DNA from: JAAYUD01 sp963676865
Lineage (GTDB): Bacteria; Bacteroidota; Bacteroidia; Bacteroidales; Bacteroidaceae
Direction: 5' to 3'
Length of the DNA stretch: 64,000 nucleotides
Assembly (NCBI GenBank): GCA_963676865.2
Contig: CAXXSS010000001.1
Coordinates: 1,426,001-1,490,000, forward strand
Shown one piece after another: positions 1-8,833 of the stretch (position 1 is its first letter; each line of letters opens with the position of its first letter). Made by a program: the position numbers and the translations under genes. A model generated the notes under the pieces. The model ran no database searches and was not told the DNA's origin. It was given only the letters and a program-made list of their open reading frames with translations.

Positions 1-690
1 ATTTTTCACACTAGGATTTCCTTTATATTTAATATTGCCCAATCCATGGGACGTAGCATCAATGCTCTCTGAAGCATAGCAATTGATATTGCCCACACCA
101 CGAGATTCTGCGGTCACACTTTTTGCAATCAAGTTCAACGTATTTATATTGCCTACACCGCGAGAACTCAATTTCACATTTCCCACTTCACCACTAATGT
201 TAGCATTACCTACACCACGAGATTCAATATCAAGACTTTCACATTTCAATCCACTGATCTTAATATTACCAACTCCTCGCGTTTCAATACTCAAAGATTT
301 TTGATTTAGTCCATTAATAGTGATATCACCTACGCCACGAGACAATACAGATTTCAGAGAAGGCATCCCTATAATAATCGTCAAATGTTCTGCACTTCTC
401 GATCCATGATAATCGGATTCTTGACCGATTTTCAACACACTACCATCTACTGTAGCCGACGTAGCGTTTACCAGACGCTCGGTACCGTTCACCTTAACAT
501 AATACTCACCCGATGTTTGAATAATTTCAATAGTACCTACCCCGCTATGTTCAATAGCGTCAAAACCTCTCACACTGAAGGAACGATTCGCTCCTTGGTT
601 TTCTGACACGGCCTTGTTCGATGCCGAACAACCCGTACACATAGCCAATACCATCATCAGCCATGCTACATTCTTTAAAATTGAATTCAT
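1..690 (-). CDS. Head-GIN (DUF2807) repeat lipoprotein, 3' end cut by window edge
   Basis: Open for 230 codons from an ATG at 690 to the window edge, with no stop. Residues 1-21 form a lipoprotein signal peptide (hydrophobic stretch, then CTGC, with Cys21 as lipidation site). The rest fits the DUF2807 'head GIN' beta-solenoid family, which is common on the Bacteroidetes cell surface or in the periplasm and mostly uncharacterised. The hallmark seen here is a recurring SRGVGNI-type turn (SRGVGDI, TRGVGNI, SRGVGNA, SRGVGNI, SHGLGNI) about every 20 residues, giving stacked solenoid coils. It has no close partner in the window; a long non-coding leader lies upstream. Family call fairly sure; role unknown. 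Confidence 0.75.
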   Translation of the reverse strand, partial: MNSILKNVAWLMMVLAMCTGCSASNKAVSENQGANRSFSVRGFDAIEHSGVGTIEIIQTSGEYYVKVNGTERLVNATSATVDGSVLKIGQESDYHGSRSAEHLTIIIGMPSLKSVLSRGVGDITINGLNQKSLSIETRGVGNIKISGLKCESLDIESRGVGNANISGEVGNVKLSSRGVGNINTLNLIAKSVTAESRGVGNINCYASESIDATSHGLGNIKYKGNPSVKN

Positions 691-922
691 CTTTAATATT
701 ATATTTATTAGATTCATTATTTACAGATGATTAGTTGTTCTGATTAAGCTACTCTCCTCTATCAGGACTAAACACGTCCAAACCTCCTATCATTCATATT
801 CAAATAAGAATATCGTCCATTTCATCGGCATATACCGACACATCACAAATATCTTATAGTTCCTAGTACGAGACTGCTTCAAGAAATAAAATATCCCATT
901 TCATCGATATAAAAGAGTCATC

Positions 923-1072
923 TCAACATAGGCTCACGTTGACAACATAAATCCACCACCAACATATTGAAACGATCATAAATGCAGATAAACAATATTC
1001 AAATGGTCGACCGATCATTATTTCTTTTTCACCTATATACATAAGACGAGAGTAAGAGCCAAAACGTGACAT
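923..1072 (-). CDS. Possible 49-aa single-span membrane peptide
   Basis: An ATG at 1072 is preceded by AAGGAGGTTATACC, a near-perfect Shine-Dalgarno at good spacing, which is rare for this organism. The frame runs 49 codons to a TGA at 923-925. Residues 26-49 are strongly hydrophobic and aromatic (a run of three Trp near residues 38-40), suggesting one membrane span. It lies between the palindrome at 1231 and the head-GIN gene and could be co-transcribed with that gene. I recognise no family. The case rests on the ribosome-binding site and the hydrophobic segment only. Confidence 0.35.
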   Translation of the reverse strand: MSRFGSYSRLMYIGEKEIMIGRPFEYCLSAFMIVSICWWWIYVVNVSLC

Positions 1073-1230
1073 GGTATAACCTCCTTTTTTATACAAAAAC
1101 ATAAAAAAAGTAGAAATCTATCAGATTTTAGCTAGAAGACTCCAAATATTACACCATTTATCCGGCACAATCATAACTAATAGAAGACGTGTCTCAGCAT
1201 CCGGAAAAATCAACCGTATGTCGCTGCCGT

Positions 1231-1244
1231 AACGAACGTTCGTT
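1231..1244. promoter_or_regulatory. 14-bp perfect palindrome, operator-like
   Basis: AACGAACGTTCGTT reads the same on both strands. Short perfect palindromes with a central AACGTT are typical of dimeric repressor operators, for example of TetR-family regulators. It lies upstream of the leftward small ORF and head-GIN gene, and between them and the terminator of glyS. No regulator gene is visible beside it. Confidence 0.4.
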
Positions 1245-1266
1245 TTGTGTATATAGTTACATTAAT

Positions 1267-1300
1267 AAAAAAGCATCAGAAAAGTGTTCTGATGCTTTTT
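1267..1300 (-). terminator. Intrinsic terminator after glyS
   Basis: AAAAAGCATCAGAA pairs with TTCTGATGCTTTTT around a 5-nt loop. Both arms end in A/T runs, so it can work in both directions. It lies 29 nt past the glyS stop codon. Confidence 0.85.
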
Positions 1301-1328
1301 TATAGATTTACCTTAAACTATTATCTAG

Positions 1329-2870
1329 TTAGACAAGCTTCTTCAATAATGAAACAATACTTACCTTATCAGCAATAATATTATTCAATTCAGCAATAGG
1401 AACTCTCTCCTGCTGCATCGTATCACGATTACGAAGAGTGACGCAATTATCGTTTAGCGTGTCATGATCAACAGTGACACAATAGGGAGTACCAATGGCA
1501 TCTTGTCGACGATAACGCTTGCCGATACTATCTTTTTCATCATATTGACAGTTGAAATGAAATTTCAAGTCGTCAACGATATGTTGTGCTATTTCAGGCA
1601 GACCATCTTTCTTTACCAATGGCAAGACAGCAAGTTTGACCGGAGCAAGTGGAGCAGGTAATTTCAAAACAACGCGCGTATCTCCATTCTCCAATTTCTC
1701 TTCCGTATACGAAGCACTTATCACGCTAAGGAACATACGATCCAAACCTATAGACGTTTCAACACAATAAGGAGTATAAGATTCGCCTAGCTCAGGATCA
1801 TAATATTTAATGCTTTTGCCACAATATTTTTCATGCTGAGAAAGGTCAAAGTCTGTACGAGAATGAATGCCTTCAACCTCTTTGAAACCAAATGGCATCA
1901 AGAACTCAATATCGGTTGCAGCATTAGCATAATGAGCAAGCTTCTCATGATCATGGAAACGATAATGATCATCACCAAAGCCCAATGCTTTGTGCCATTT
2001 TATTCGGGTAGCTTTCCACATTTCAAACCATTTCATCTCTTCACCCGGACGACAGAAAAACTCCATTTCCATTTGCTCGAATTCTCTCATACGAAAGATA
2101 AACTGGCGAGCCACAATCTCATTACGAAATGCCTTACCTATCTGAGCAATACCAAAAGGTATCTTCATACGCCCTGTTTTCTGGACATTAAGGAAATTCA
2201 CAAAAATGCCCTGAGCTGTTTCAGGACGAAGATATATTTTCATCGCACCATCGGCAGTAGAACCCATTTCGGTAGAGAACATCAAATTGAATTGACGAAC
2301 ATCTGTCCAATGATCTGTTCCTGATACAGGATCAACGATCGCCTCATCAACAATAATCTGTTTCAGACTTTCGAGATCATTATCATTCATTGCTTTTTTA
2401 TAGCGTTCATGCAATGCATCACGTTTCTCTTGATGTTCAATAACACGAGGATTAGTTGCTCTAAACTTTTCTTCATCAAATGAATCACCGAAACGTTTTG
2501 CCGCTTTGGCAACTTCCTTATTTATCTTATCATCATATTTAGCAATCTGATCTTCTATTAGAACATCGGCACGATAACGCTTTTTCGAATCTTTATTGTC
2601 TATCAAAGGATCATTAAAAGCATCGACATGACCGGAAGCTTTCCATATAGTAGGATGCATGAAGACTGCTGAATCGATGCCCGTGACATTGCTATGCAAT
2701 AACACCATACTGTCCCACCAATACTTCTTAATATTATTTTTCAACTCGGCGCCCATCTGACCATAATCGTAGACAGCAGCCAATCCATCGTAAATATCAC
2801 TCGATGGGAAAACAAATCCATACTCTTTACAATGCGATACCAATTTTTTAAAAACATCTTCCTGTGCCAT
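1329..2870 (-). CDS. glyS: Glycyl-tRNA synthetase (single-chain, alpha2 type)
   Basis: Charges tRNA-Gly with glycine in the cytoplasm; class II aminoacyl-tRNA synthetase. 513 residues, normal for the single-polypeptide homodimeric form. Visible class II elements: the N-terminal SSDIYDGLAAVYDYGQ motif (about residues 23-38), motif 2 with FRNEI and REFEQMEMEFF (about 248-272), motif 3 ETSIGLDRM (about 373-381), and a C-terminal anticodon-binding domain. The start at MAQEDVF agrees with the family. It stands alone, divergent from parC across about 190 bp, and ends in a hairpin terminator. Confidence 0.97.
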   Translation of the reverse strand: MAQEDVFKKLVSHCKEYGFVFPSSDIYDGLAAVYDYGQMGAELKNNIKKYWWDSMVLLHSNVTGIDSAVFMHPTIWKASGHVDAFNDPLIDNKDSKKRYRADVLIEDQIAKYDDKINKEVAKAAKRFGDSFDEEKFRATNPRVIEHQEKRDALHERYKKAMNDNDLESLKQIIVDEAIVDPVSGTDHWTDVRQFNLMFSTEMGSTADGAMKIYLRPETAQGIFVNFLNVQKTGRMKIPFGIAQIGKAFRNEIVARQFIFRMREFEQMEMEFFCRPGEEMKWFEMWKATRIKWHKALGFGDDHYRFHDHEKLAHYANAATDIEFLMPFGFKEVEGIHSRTDFDLSQHEKYCGKSIKYYDPELGESYTPYCVETSIGLDRMFLSVISASYTEEKLENGDTRVVLKLPAPLAPVKLAVLPLVKKDGLPEIAQHIVDDLKFHFNCQYDEKDSIGKRYRRQDAIGTPYCVTVDHDTLNDNCVTLRNRDTMQQERVPIAELNNIIADKVSIVSLLKKLV

Positions 2871-3058
2871 ATCTTTTTAGCTTTTATCAATTAGAACATC
2901 AAATTAAGGCAGTAATAAGTCTCAACTTTTCAACTCATTACCAAATATTCTGCAAAGTAAACGATTTTTTTGAATTAAATTAGTATTTTTGCCATTACAA
3001 CCTTAAAATTAAGGTAGAAAAATGAATTTGTTGATTGAAGATAGGGATTTTATACAGT

Positions 3059-5728
3059 ATGGACGACGAAGAAAAAGATAAAGAAAAAATAACAGAAGAA
3101 AAAGAAGAGCACATCAATTATCAACCTTCGGATTTGCATGACGATAATATCAAGCACCAACTTACAGGAATGTATGAAAGCTGGTTCTTGGATTATGCGT
3201 CTTATGTTATTCTTGAAAGAGCAGTGCCCGACATTGACGATGGACTGAAACCTGTTCAACGGCGTATTTTGCATTCTATGTGGAGAATGGACGATGGGCG
3301 ATACAATAAAGTGGCAAACATCGTAGGACATACCATGCAATTCCACCCCCACGGCGATGCTTCTATCGGCGATGCACTCGTTCAATTGGGACAAAAGGAT
3401 TTGCTTATCGATCACCAAGGAAACTGGGGTAATATCCTTACCGGCGACAGAGCAGCTGCCCCTCGTTATATTGAAGCTCGATTATCAAAATTTGCACTCG
3501 ACGTAGTATTTAACCCCAAAACAACAGATTGGAAACTATCGTATGACGGACGAAATAAAGAACCGATATCACTGCCTGTCAAGTTTCCTTTATTGCTAGA
3601 ACAAGGAGTAGAAGGAATTGCCGTAGGGCTCTCTTCCAAAATTCTTCCTCATAATTTTAATGATTTATGCGATGCCAGCGTAAACTATCTGCACGATGAA
3701 GAATTTCAAATTTTCCCTGACTTTCAGACTGGTGGCGCTATAGATGTATCCAAATACAATGACGGAATGAGAGGAGGTTCGGTCAAAGTAAGAGCAAAAA
3801 TAGGTAAGCTTGACAATAAAACGCTAGTCATTTCCGAGATTCCATACGGTTGTACCACCACCTCAGTCATCGACTCTATCTTGAAAGCTGTAGACAAAGG
3901 GAAAATCAAAGTCCGCAAGGTCGACGACAATACAGCCGCCAATGTTGAGATACTTGTTCATCTCACCCCAGGAACTTCTTCGGACAAAACAATCGATGCG
4001 TTATATGCTTTTACCGATTGCGAGATAAGTATATCACCCAACTGTTGTGTCATTGATAGCAAACGCCCCTATTTTCTTACCGTAAGCGACATCCTGAAAA
4101 AGTCTACAGAAACCACTCTTGATTTACTGCGCAAGGAACTTCAAATACAACGTGCAGAAATACTCGAATCTCTTCATTTCGCATCTTTGGAAAAGATCTT
4201 TATTGAAGAGCGGATATACAAAGACAAAGAATTTGAAGAAGCCAAGACAATGGATGCGGCATGTGAGCATATTGACTATCGTCTAACTCCACATTATCAG
4301 CAAATGATTCGCGAAGTGACGAAAGACGATATCCTAAAACTGATGGAAATCAAAATGGCCCGAATACTTAAATTCAACAGTGATAAGGCAGAAGAGAATA
4401 TTGCTCGTCTGAACGCCGAACTTGCTGAAGTAGATAAGCATCTTGCCAATATTGTGGAATATACCTGCGATTGGTTCGGAAAATTAAAGAAAAAATATGG
4501 GAAGTTCTTCCCTAGACGAACAGAATTGCGCAATTTCGATGTTATTGAAGCAGCAAAAGTAGTCGAAGCCAACGAAAAGTTATATGTCAACCGGGAAGAG
4601 GGTTTTATAGGTACTTCACTCAAGAAGGATGAGTTCGTGGCCAACTGTTCCGACATCGATGATGTTATTATCTTTTTCAAAGATGGACGTTATATTGTTA
4701 CTTCGGCTGCCGACAAGAAATTTGTCGGTAAAGGCATCTTATATGTCAACATCTTTAAGAAAAACGATATCCGAACCATTTATAATATGGTATATCGAGA
4801 TGGAAAGCAAGGCAGTTTCTTCATCAAGCGGTTCAATGTCACAGCTATTATCCATGACAAAGAATATGTGATCACTCAAGGCAATCCGGAATCGCGTATT
4901 ATTTACTTCACTGCCAACCCGAACGGAGAAGCCGAAATAATCAGAATAGCACTGAAACCGGGATGCGGCGCACGCAAATTGATATTTGAACGAGATTTTA
5001 GTGAAATCAGCATAAAAGGCAAAAGTGCCAGAGGCGTTACATTGACAAAGCATCCGGTACTGAGAGTGTCGCTCAAATCGCATGGCATCTCAACTCTTGG
5101 CGGGCGAAAAGTTTGGTTTGATAGAGATGTGCTTCGATTGAATTATGATGAACGTGGAAAATATTTGGGCGAATTCCAGGCAGAAGATCAAATATTGGTT
5201 GTTCTTAATGACGGCACTTACTATACAACCGACTTTGAGTTGAGCAATCACTATGAAGACAATGTGGTGGTTCTTGAGAAATTCGATTCCGAAAAAATAT
5301 GGACGGCCGTACTATATGACGCAGACCAACAAAATTATCCATATCTGAAACGTTTCTACTTTGAAGCTTCTACAAAGAAACAAAACTATTTGGGCGAGAA
5401 TCCAAAGAGCTTGCCCGTCATTCTTTCTTCTCAAGTTTATTCTCGCATAAAAGTGACATTTGGAGGAGTCGACGATTTCCGTGCACCCCTTGAGATTGAA
5501 GCAACAGATTTTATAGGAATAAAAGGCATCAAAGCAAAAGGCAAACGACTTACTACGTTCACCGTTGGAGAAATTACTGAGTTGGAGCCAACTCGCCAAC
5601 CCGAAATTTCAGAAGAAAGAGATGAAGAGGATGAAGAATTTTCGGATACCGAAGAAGAAGACTTAGATGACGATAAAAGCGACAATGACATCATAGATGA
5701 ATTGACTGGACAAGGAAAACTCTTTTAA
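3059..5728 (+). CDS. parC: DNA topoisomerase IV / gyrase-like subunit A
   Basis: The strand-breaking subunit that unlinks replicated chromosomes with ParE. The N-terminal domain carries DGLKPVQRRILHSM, HPHGDAS and the active-site tyrosine Tyr137 in APRYIEARL. A coiled-coil region follows (about 370-470), then a beta-pinwheel-like C-terminal domain. The last 45 residues are very acidic. I start at the ATG giving MDDEEKDKEK; an in-frame TTG eight codons upstream is less likely. A TATTTTTG (-7-like) box is at 2984-2991 but lacks a well-spaced -33. About 890 residues suits the ParC form found in Bacteroidetes. The next gene follows after 15 nt, suggesting an operon. Confidence 0.93.
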   Translation: MDDEEKDKEKITEEKEEHINYQPSDLHDDNIKHQLTGMYESWFLDYASYVILERAVPDIDDGLKPVQRRILHSMWRMDDGRYNKVANIVGHTMQFHPHGDASIGDALVQLGQKDLLIDHQGNWGNILTGDRAAAPRYIEARLSKFALDVVFNPKTTDWKLSYDGRNKEPISLPVKFPLLLEQGVEGIAVGLSSKILPHNFNDLCDASVNYLHDEEFQIFPDFQTGGAIDVSKYNDGMRGGSVKVRAKIGKLDNKTLVISEIPYGCTTTSVIDSILKAVDKGKIKVRKVDDNTAANVEILVHLTPGTSSDKTIDALYAFTDCEISISPNCCVIDSKRPYFLTVSDILKKSTETTLDLLRKELQIQRAEILESLHFASLEKIFIEERIYKDKEFEEAKTMDAACEHIDYRLTPHYQQMIREVTKDDILKLMEIKMARILKFNSDKAEENIARLNAELAEVDKHLANIVEYTCDWFGKLKKKYGKFFPRRTELRNFDVIEAAKVVEANEKLYVNREEGFIGTSLKKDEFVANCSDIDDVIIFFKDGRYIVTSAADKKFVGKGILYVNIFKKNDIRTIYNMVYRDGKQGSFFIKRFNVTAIIHDKEYVITQGNPESRIIYFTANPNGEAEIIRIALKPGCGARKLIFERDFSEISIKGKSARGVTLTKHPVLRVSLKSHGISTLGGRKVWFDRDVLRLNYDERGKYLGEFQAEDQILVVLNDGTYYTTDFELSNHYEDNVVVLEKFDSEKIWTAVLYDADQQNYPYLKRFYFEASTKKQNYLGENPKSLPVILSSQVYSRIKVTFGGVDDFRAPLEIEATDFIGIKGIKAKGKRLTTFTVGEITELEPTRQPEISEERDEEDEEFSDTEEEDLDDDKSDNDIIDELTGQGKLF

Positions 5729-5743
5729 TACATCACAAGGTTA

Positions 5744-6604
5744 ATGAAGTATGACATATATCGAACACTCATTCTCTGTATAGAATTGCTTTTGCCGACA
5801 GTTCTTTCAGCACAAAAATTAGATTCATTAAGAACTAACCAGCTGACTGTTCGTTGTGTACAATATGGCATAGGGTACTCTAACATTCTGGACACATATC
5901 TTTCGCCTCAAGAATACAAAGGTATTGATTTCCGAACGTCAAGAGAAACCATGCGCATGACTAATATTGGGAAAGGAAATGTATCAGTCCAGAACTTCTT
6001 GCAAGCAGACTTTTCGTTTGGCAAAAACAAAGTGGATAATAATAATACTTTAGCTGGCATGGTGAATTGGAACTACGGATTGCATTATCAATTTCAACTA
6101 TCCGATAATTTCAAATTACTTGCCGGCGGACTCGGAGATACCAACTTGGGATTCATATACAATTTGCGCAATTCCAATAACTCTGCTTCACTACGGGCAT
6201 ATATCAATCTCGATGCTTCGGCAATGGCAATATGGCACTTCCATATCAAAAAGAAAGCGTTTGTATTACGCTACCAACTTAATACACCGATATTAGGCGT
6301 CATGTTCTCCCCAGAAATGGGAGAATCCTATTATGAAATATTTTCTTTGGGACACTACAGCGGAACAATAAAACTGACCTCTTTACATAACCAACCCTCA
6401 TTGCGACAATTTCTCTCACTGGATATCCCAATCGGGCAACAACAAATACGCCTCACCTATCTTGGCGACTTGCAACAATCACATGTCAACAACATCAAAA
6501 CACATAGCTATTCCAATGTCTTTATGGTAGGTTTCGTTAAAAGATTATACAAGCTAAGCAATAAAGACCTTCAAAAGCTCCCAACGTCCATTCAAGCATA
6601 TTAA
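5744..6604 (+). CDS. DUF3316-family secreted protein
   Basis: 286 residues with an N-terminal signal peptide (hydrophobic to about residue 21, then LSAQ, a likely SPase I site). The remainder is rich in alternating hydrophobic and polar residues with many Tyr, Asn and Gly, as in an outer-membrane barrel or periplasmic beta protein. It resembles the Bacteroidetes family DUF3316 as I recall it; function unknown. It sits 15 nt after parC and 9 nt before an S41 protease gene, so the three are probably co-transcribed. Confidence 0.65.
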   Translation: MKYDIYRTLILCIELLLPTVLSAQKLDSLRTNQLTVRCVQYGIGYSNILDTYLSPQEYKGIDFRTSRETMRMTNIGKGNVSVQNFLQADFSFGKNKVDNNNTLAGMVNWNYGLHYQFQLSDNFKLLAGGLGDTNLGFIYNLRNSNNSASLRAYINLDASAMAIWHFHIKKKAFVLRYQLNTPILGVMFSPEMGESYYEIFSLGHYSGTIKLTSLHNQPSLRQFLSLDIPIGQQQIRLTYLGDLQQSHVNNIKTHSYSNVFMVGFVKRLYKLSNKDLQKLPTSIQAY

Positions 6605-6613
6605 TTAAATAAG

Positions 6614-7618
6614 ATGAGAAAGAGATTCTTCTATATTATTCTATTAACGGCGCTAGTATTGATTTGCGGCAGTTGCGTAAGCGAAAAGCAATATAGCGAT
6701 ACGCCCGAAGGAAACTTTGAGCAACTTTGGAAAATAATGGATCAAAAGTATTGTTTCTTCGATTACAAAAAGATTGATTGGGATTCGGTACATAATGTAT
6801 ATAGCAAATATATAACTTCCGATATGGATGATAATGCCCTCTTCGAAGTACTTGGCAATATGTTGGGAACACTAAAAGATGGTCATGTGAACCTTTACAG
6901 TACCGGAAACACCGCCAGATACTGGAGTTGGTATGAAGATTATCCGGAGAATTTTGATAACAATATAAAAGACCGTTATCTTGGCACAGATTATCATATG
7001 GCCGGCGGCCTAAAATACAAAATACTCTCAGACAACATCGGATATATCTATTATGGAGACTTCTCCGAGTCGGTTAGCAACGGCATTATTAATGATATGC
7101 TATCCTATCTGGCTATTTGCAATGGCATTATCATAGATGTTCGCAATAATGGTGGAGGACTGATAACAAACTCCTCTACCCTAGCCTCTCACTTTACTGA
7201 TCAACAAGTACTGACCAGCTATGTCCGGCATAAAACAGGAACCGGTCATAATGATTTCTCCAAACCATACGCCATTTACCTTGATCCGTCTGACGGCATA
7301 AGATGGCAGAAAAAGGTTATAGTACTTACCAATCGTCACTGCTTCAGCGCCACAAACGACTTTGTCAACAATATGCACTGTCTACCTTCAGTCACTCTTT
7401 TGGGAGATAAAACAGGTGGTGGTGGCGGTATGCCTTTCAGTTCCGAACTTCCAAATGGTTGGGCTGTTCGTTATTCAGCAAGCCCATACTATGATAAAGA
7501 CATGAAGCAAATAGAATTCGGTATAGAGCCCGACATTTATGTAAGCCTCAGCACCGAAGATGTTTCACAAGGAAAGGATACGCTCATCGAGACAGCACGT
7601 CATTTGCTCAATAAATAA
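6614..7618 (+). CDS. S41-family (C-terminal processing type) protease lipoprotein
   Basis: A serine protease expected in the cell envelope. Residues 1-21 are a lipoprotein signal ending in CGSC. A Bacteroidetes-style N-terminal helical region with LKDGHVNLY (about 91-99) precedes the S41 core. The strand IIIDVRNNGGG (about 172-182) and the nucleophile region NRHCFSATND (Ser245) are present, followed by LLGDKTGGGGG with the likely Lys at about 271. There is no obvious PDZ domain. 334 residues is usual for the Bacteroides lipoprotein members. Substrate unknown. It ends the parC operon. Confidence 0.85.
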   Translation: MRKRFFYIILLTALVLICGSCVSEKQYSDTPEGNFEQLWKIMDQKYCFFDYKKIDWDSVHNVYSKYITSDMDDNALFEVLGNMLGTLKDGHVNLYSTGNTARYWSWYEDYPENFDNNIKDRYLGTDYHMAGGLKYKILSDNIGYIYYGDFSESVSNGIINDMLSYLAICNGIIIDVRNNGGGLITNSSTLASHFTDQQVLTSYVRHKTGTGHNDFSKPYAIYLDPSDGIRWQKKVIVLTNRHCFSATNDFVNNMHCLPSVTLLGDKTGGGGGMPFSSELPNGWAVRYSASPYYDKDMKQIEFGIEPDIYVSLSTEDVSQGKDTLIETARHLLNK

Positions 7619-7645
7619 TGGCATTACTAATATTTCCAAATTCCT

Positions 7646-7676
7646 TTTGTTCATTTCAATATATTTACTACCTTTG
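7646..7676 (+). promoter_or_regulatory. Bacteroides-type promoter for tRNA-Leu
   Basis: TTTG (7646-7649), a 19-nt spacer, then TACCTTTG (7669-7676) match the Bacteroides -33/-7 consensus exactly. The expected start is about 15 nt before the tRNA. Confidence 0.8.
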
Positions 7677-7697
7677 CAGCGTTCAAAATACCAATTT

Positions 7698-7779
7698 GCG
7701 GCTATGGCGTAATTGGTAGCCGCGCCAGACTTAGGATCTGGTGTCGTGAGACGTGTAGGTTCGAGTCCTATTAGCCGCA
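7698..7779 (+). tRNA. tRNA-Leu (anticodon TAG)
   Basis: The acceptor arm GCGGCTA pairs with TAGCCGC. The anticodon stem-loop CCAGA-CTTAGGA-TCTGG carries TAG. A long class II variable arm (TGTCGTGAGACGTG) and a TTCGAGTCC T-loop are present. CCA is not encoded. It has its own promoter and a terminator downstream. Confidence 0.95.
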
Positions 7780-7785
7780 CAGAAC

Positions 7786-7825
7786 AAAAAGCTAACGATC
7801 TACCAATCAGATGGTTAGCTTTTTT
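7786..7825 (+). terminator. Intrinsic terminator after tRNA-Leu
   Basis: AAAAAGCTAAC pairs with GTTAGCTTTTTT, with extra inner pairing ATCT/AGAT, and ends in a T run seven bases past the tRNA. Confidence 0.85.
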
Positions 7826-7838
7826 GTTTGCATATTGC

Positions 7839-7858
7839 TGGCGTGATTTTGGCGTGAT
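7839..7858 (+). repeat. Direct repeat TGGCGTGAT x2 next to tRNA-Leu
   Basis: Two copies of TGGCGTGAT start 11 bp apart (7839-7847 and 7850-7858), just past the tRNA terminator. A GC-rich foreign-looking cassette begins 200 bp later. They may be a relic of an integration site or integrase arm sites; this is inference from position. Confidence 0.35.
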
Positions 7859-8057
7859 AAATGAACGTTTATAGCTTATATAGCAACAAGCTTACTCATA
7901 TCCAATTAGTTTTTAGCATAAAGAATATTTTTTCTGCAATTATAGAAATAAAATCAAAATAGACTAACCAACACTCATTGAATTGAATGTACAATAGAGA
8001 AGCACATTTATTTTTTGCAAGCAAGATAGAAAAGGGCGAAAAGAAAAAAGGAAGGGA

Positions 8058-8567
8058 ATGATAAAGACCGATCATATTCAGACATGCACTGTCCCCAACG
8101 ACATTATGCTGGGAGAAATACGAAAGTTGGTTGCCGAAGGGCATCCCGTAAAATTTCGTGTGAGAGGGCAAAGCATGCTTCCGTTTATTGTAGGCGACAG
8201 AGACAGCGTAAGGCTGGTGAAGACCAACGTTTATCGCCCCCAAGATATTGCGCTGGCCGAGATACAGCCGGGACATTATGTGCTCCATCGCATTGTTTCG
8301 GTAACCGGACAGCAGCCCAAAGATTCGGTCATATTGATGGGCGACGCCAATCTGAAAGAACAAGAGCACTGCTCCGTAGGTGACTTGGCAGGCATAGTAG
8401 ACCGCATTTTCCGCCATTGCAACGAAATAGACCCACACAGCCGCGCAGAGCGAATGGCGGTATATTGCTGGCAGTTGCTCGCACCGCTTCGCCGATGGCT
8501 GCTTGCCGTCTATCGGCGGACCTATCTGCGGCATCAAAACAATAATTGCACCAACACGAAGATATGA
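8058..8567 (+). CDS. S24/S26-like (Sec11-type) signal peptidase-related protein
   Basis: 169 residues related to the signal-peptidase/LexA fold. RGQSMLPF holds the expected nucleophile Ser39. VLHRIV places His77 where LepB has its general-base Lys, as in archaeal and ER Sec11 enzymes. GDAN (about 95-98) matches the third box. There is no clear N-terminal membrane anchor, though the C-terminus is hydrophobic and basic. The next gene overlaps by ATGA and encodes a PqqD-like protein, then an ABC exporter, so a peptide maturation/export role is plausible. The region is clearly richer in G+C than its neighbours. Confidence 0.75.
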   Translation: MIKTDHIQTCTVPNDIMLGEIRKLVAEGHPVKFRVRGQSMLPFIVGDRDSVRLVKTNVYRPQDIALAEIQPGHYVLHRIVSVTGQQPKDSVILMGDANLKEQEHCSVGDLAGIVDRIFRHCNEIDPHSRAERMAVYCWQLLAPLRRWLLAVYRRTYLRHQNNNCTNTKI

Positions 8568-8833
8568 AAATCAAACAGGGCTTTTCTCTCCGCCAGATGG
8601 GAACAGATTGCATCGTCATCCCGAATGGAAGCGAAGTCATCGATTTCGACAACATCATCAGCCTCAACGCCACCGCCGTTTATCTGTGGAACGAGTTGCA
8701 GAATAAAGCGTTTGACAACGAAACGGCCGCACAGTTACTGATGCAGCGATACGCTCTCGACATCGACACGGCCCGTTGCGATGCGACGGTACTATTAGAC
8801 AAATGGATCAAAAACGGCATTGTTGAAGTATGA
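8564..8833 (+). CDS. PqqD-like peptide chaperone
   Basis: About 89 residues. The PqqD fold (RiPP recognition element) is suggested by FSLRQMGTDCIVIPNGSE, then DFDNIISLNATAVYLWNELQ, and a final helical half ending DKWIKNGIVEV. PqqD-type proteins bind leader peptides and present them to modifying or exporting enzymes. I chose the ATG that overlaps the previous stop (ATGA). The same ATGA overlap joins it to the ABC transporter, so the three genes are translationally coupled. No precursor peptide gene is evident nearby. Confidence 0.8.
   Translation: MKIKQGFSLRQMGTDCIVIPNGSEVIDFDNIISLNATAVYLWNELQNKAFDNETAAQLLMQRYALDIDTARCDATVLLDKWIKNGIVEV

Larger units (their letters stand above)
691..1266. other. 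Intergenic region with a small ORF and an operator-like palindrome
   Basis: No gene of ordinary size is visible. The stretch holds a 49-codon leftward ORF with a strong ribosome-binding site (923-1072), a 14-bp perfect palindrome (1231-1244), and two similar segments containing CCATTTCATCG near 829 and 894. I see no full TTTG-N19-TAnnTTTG promoter for the lipoprotein gene at 690. Confidence 0.5.

Noticed and set aside
60..340. Repeated ACC(A/G)CGAGA-type segments that could be a direct-repeat array
   Set aside because: They are in register with the SRGVGNI coils of the head-GIN protein and differ at the wobble positions, so they are coding repeats.
8503..8706. A 67-codon plus-strand frame overlapping the S26-like and PqqD-like genes
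   Set aside because: It is out of register with two genes joined by an ATGA overlap and has no motif.
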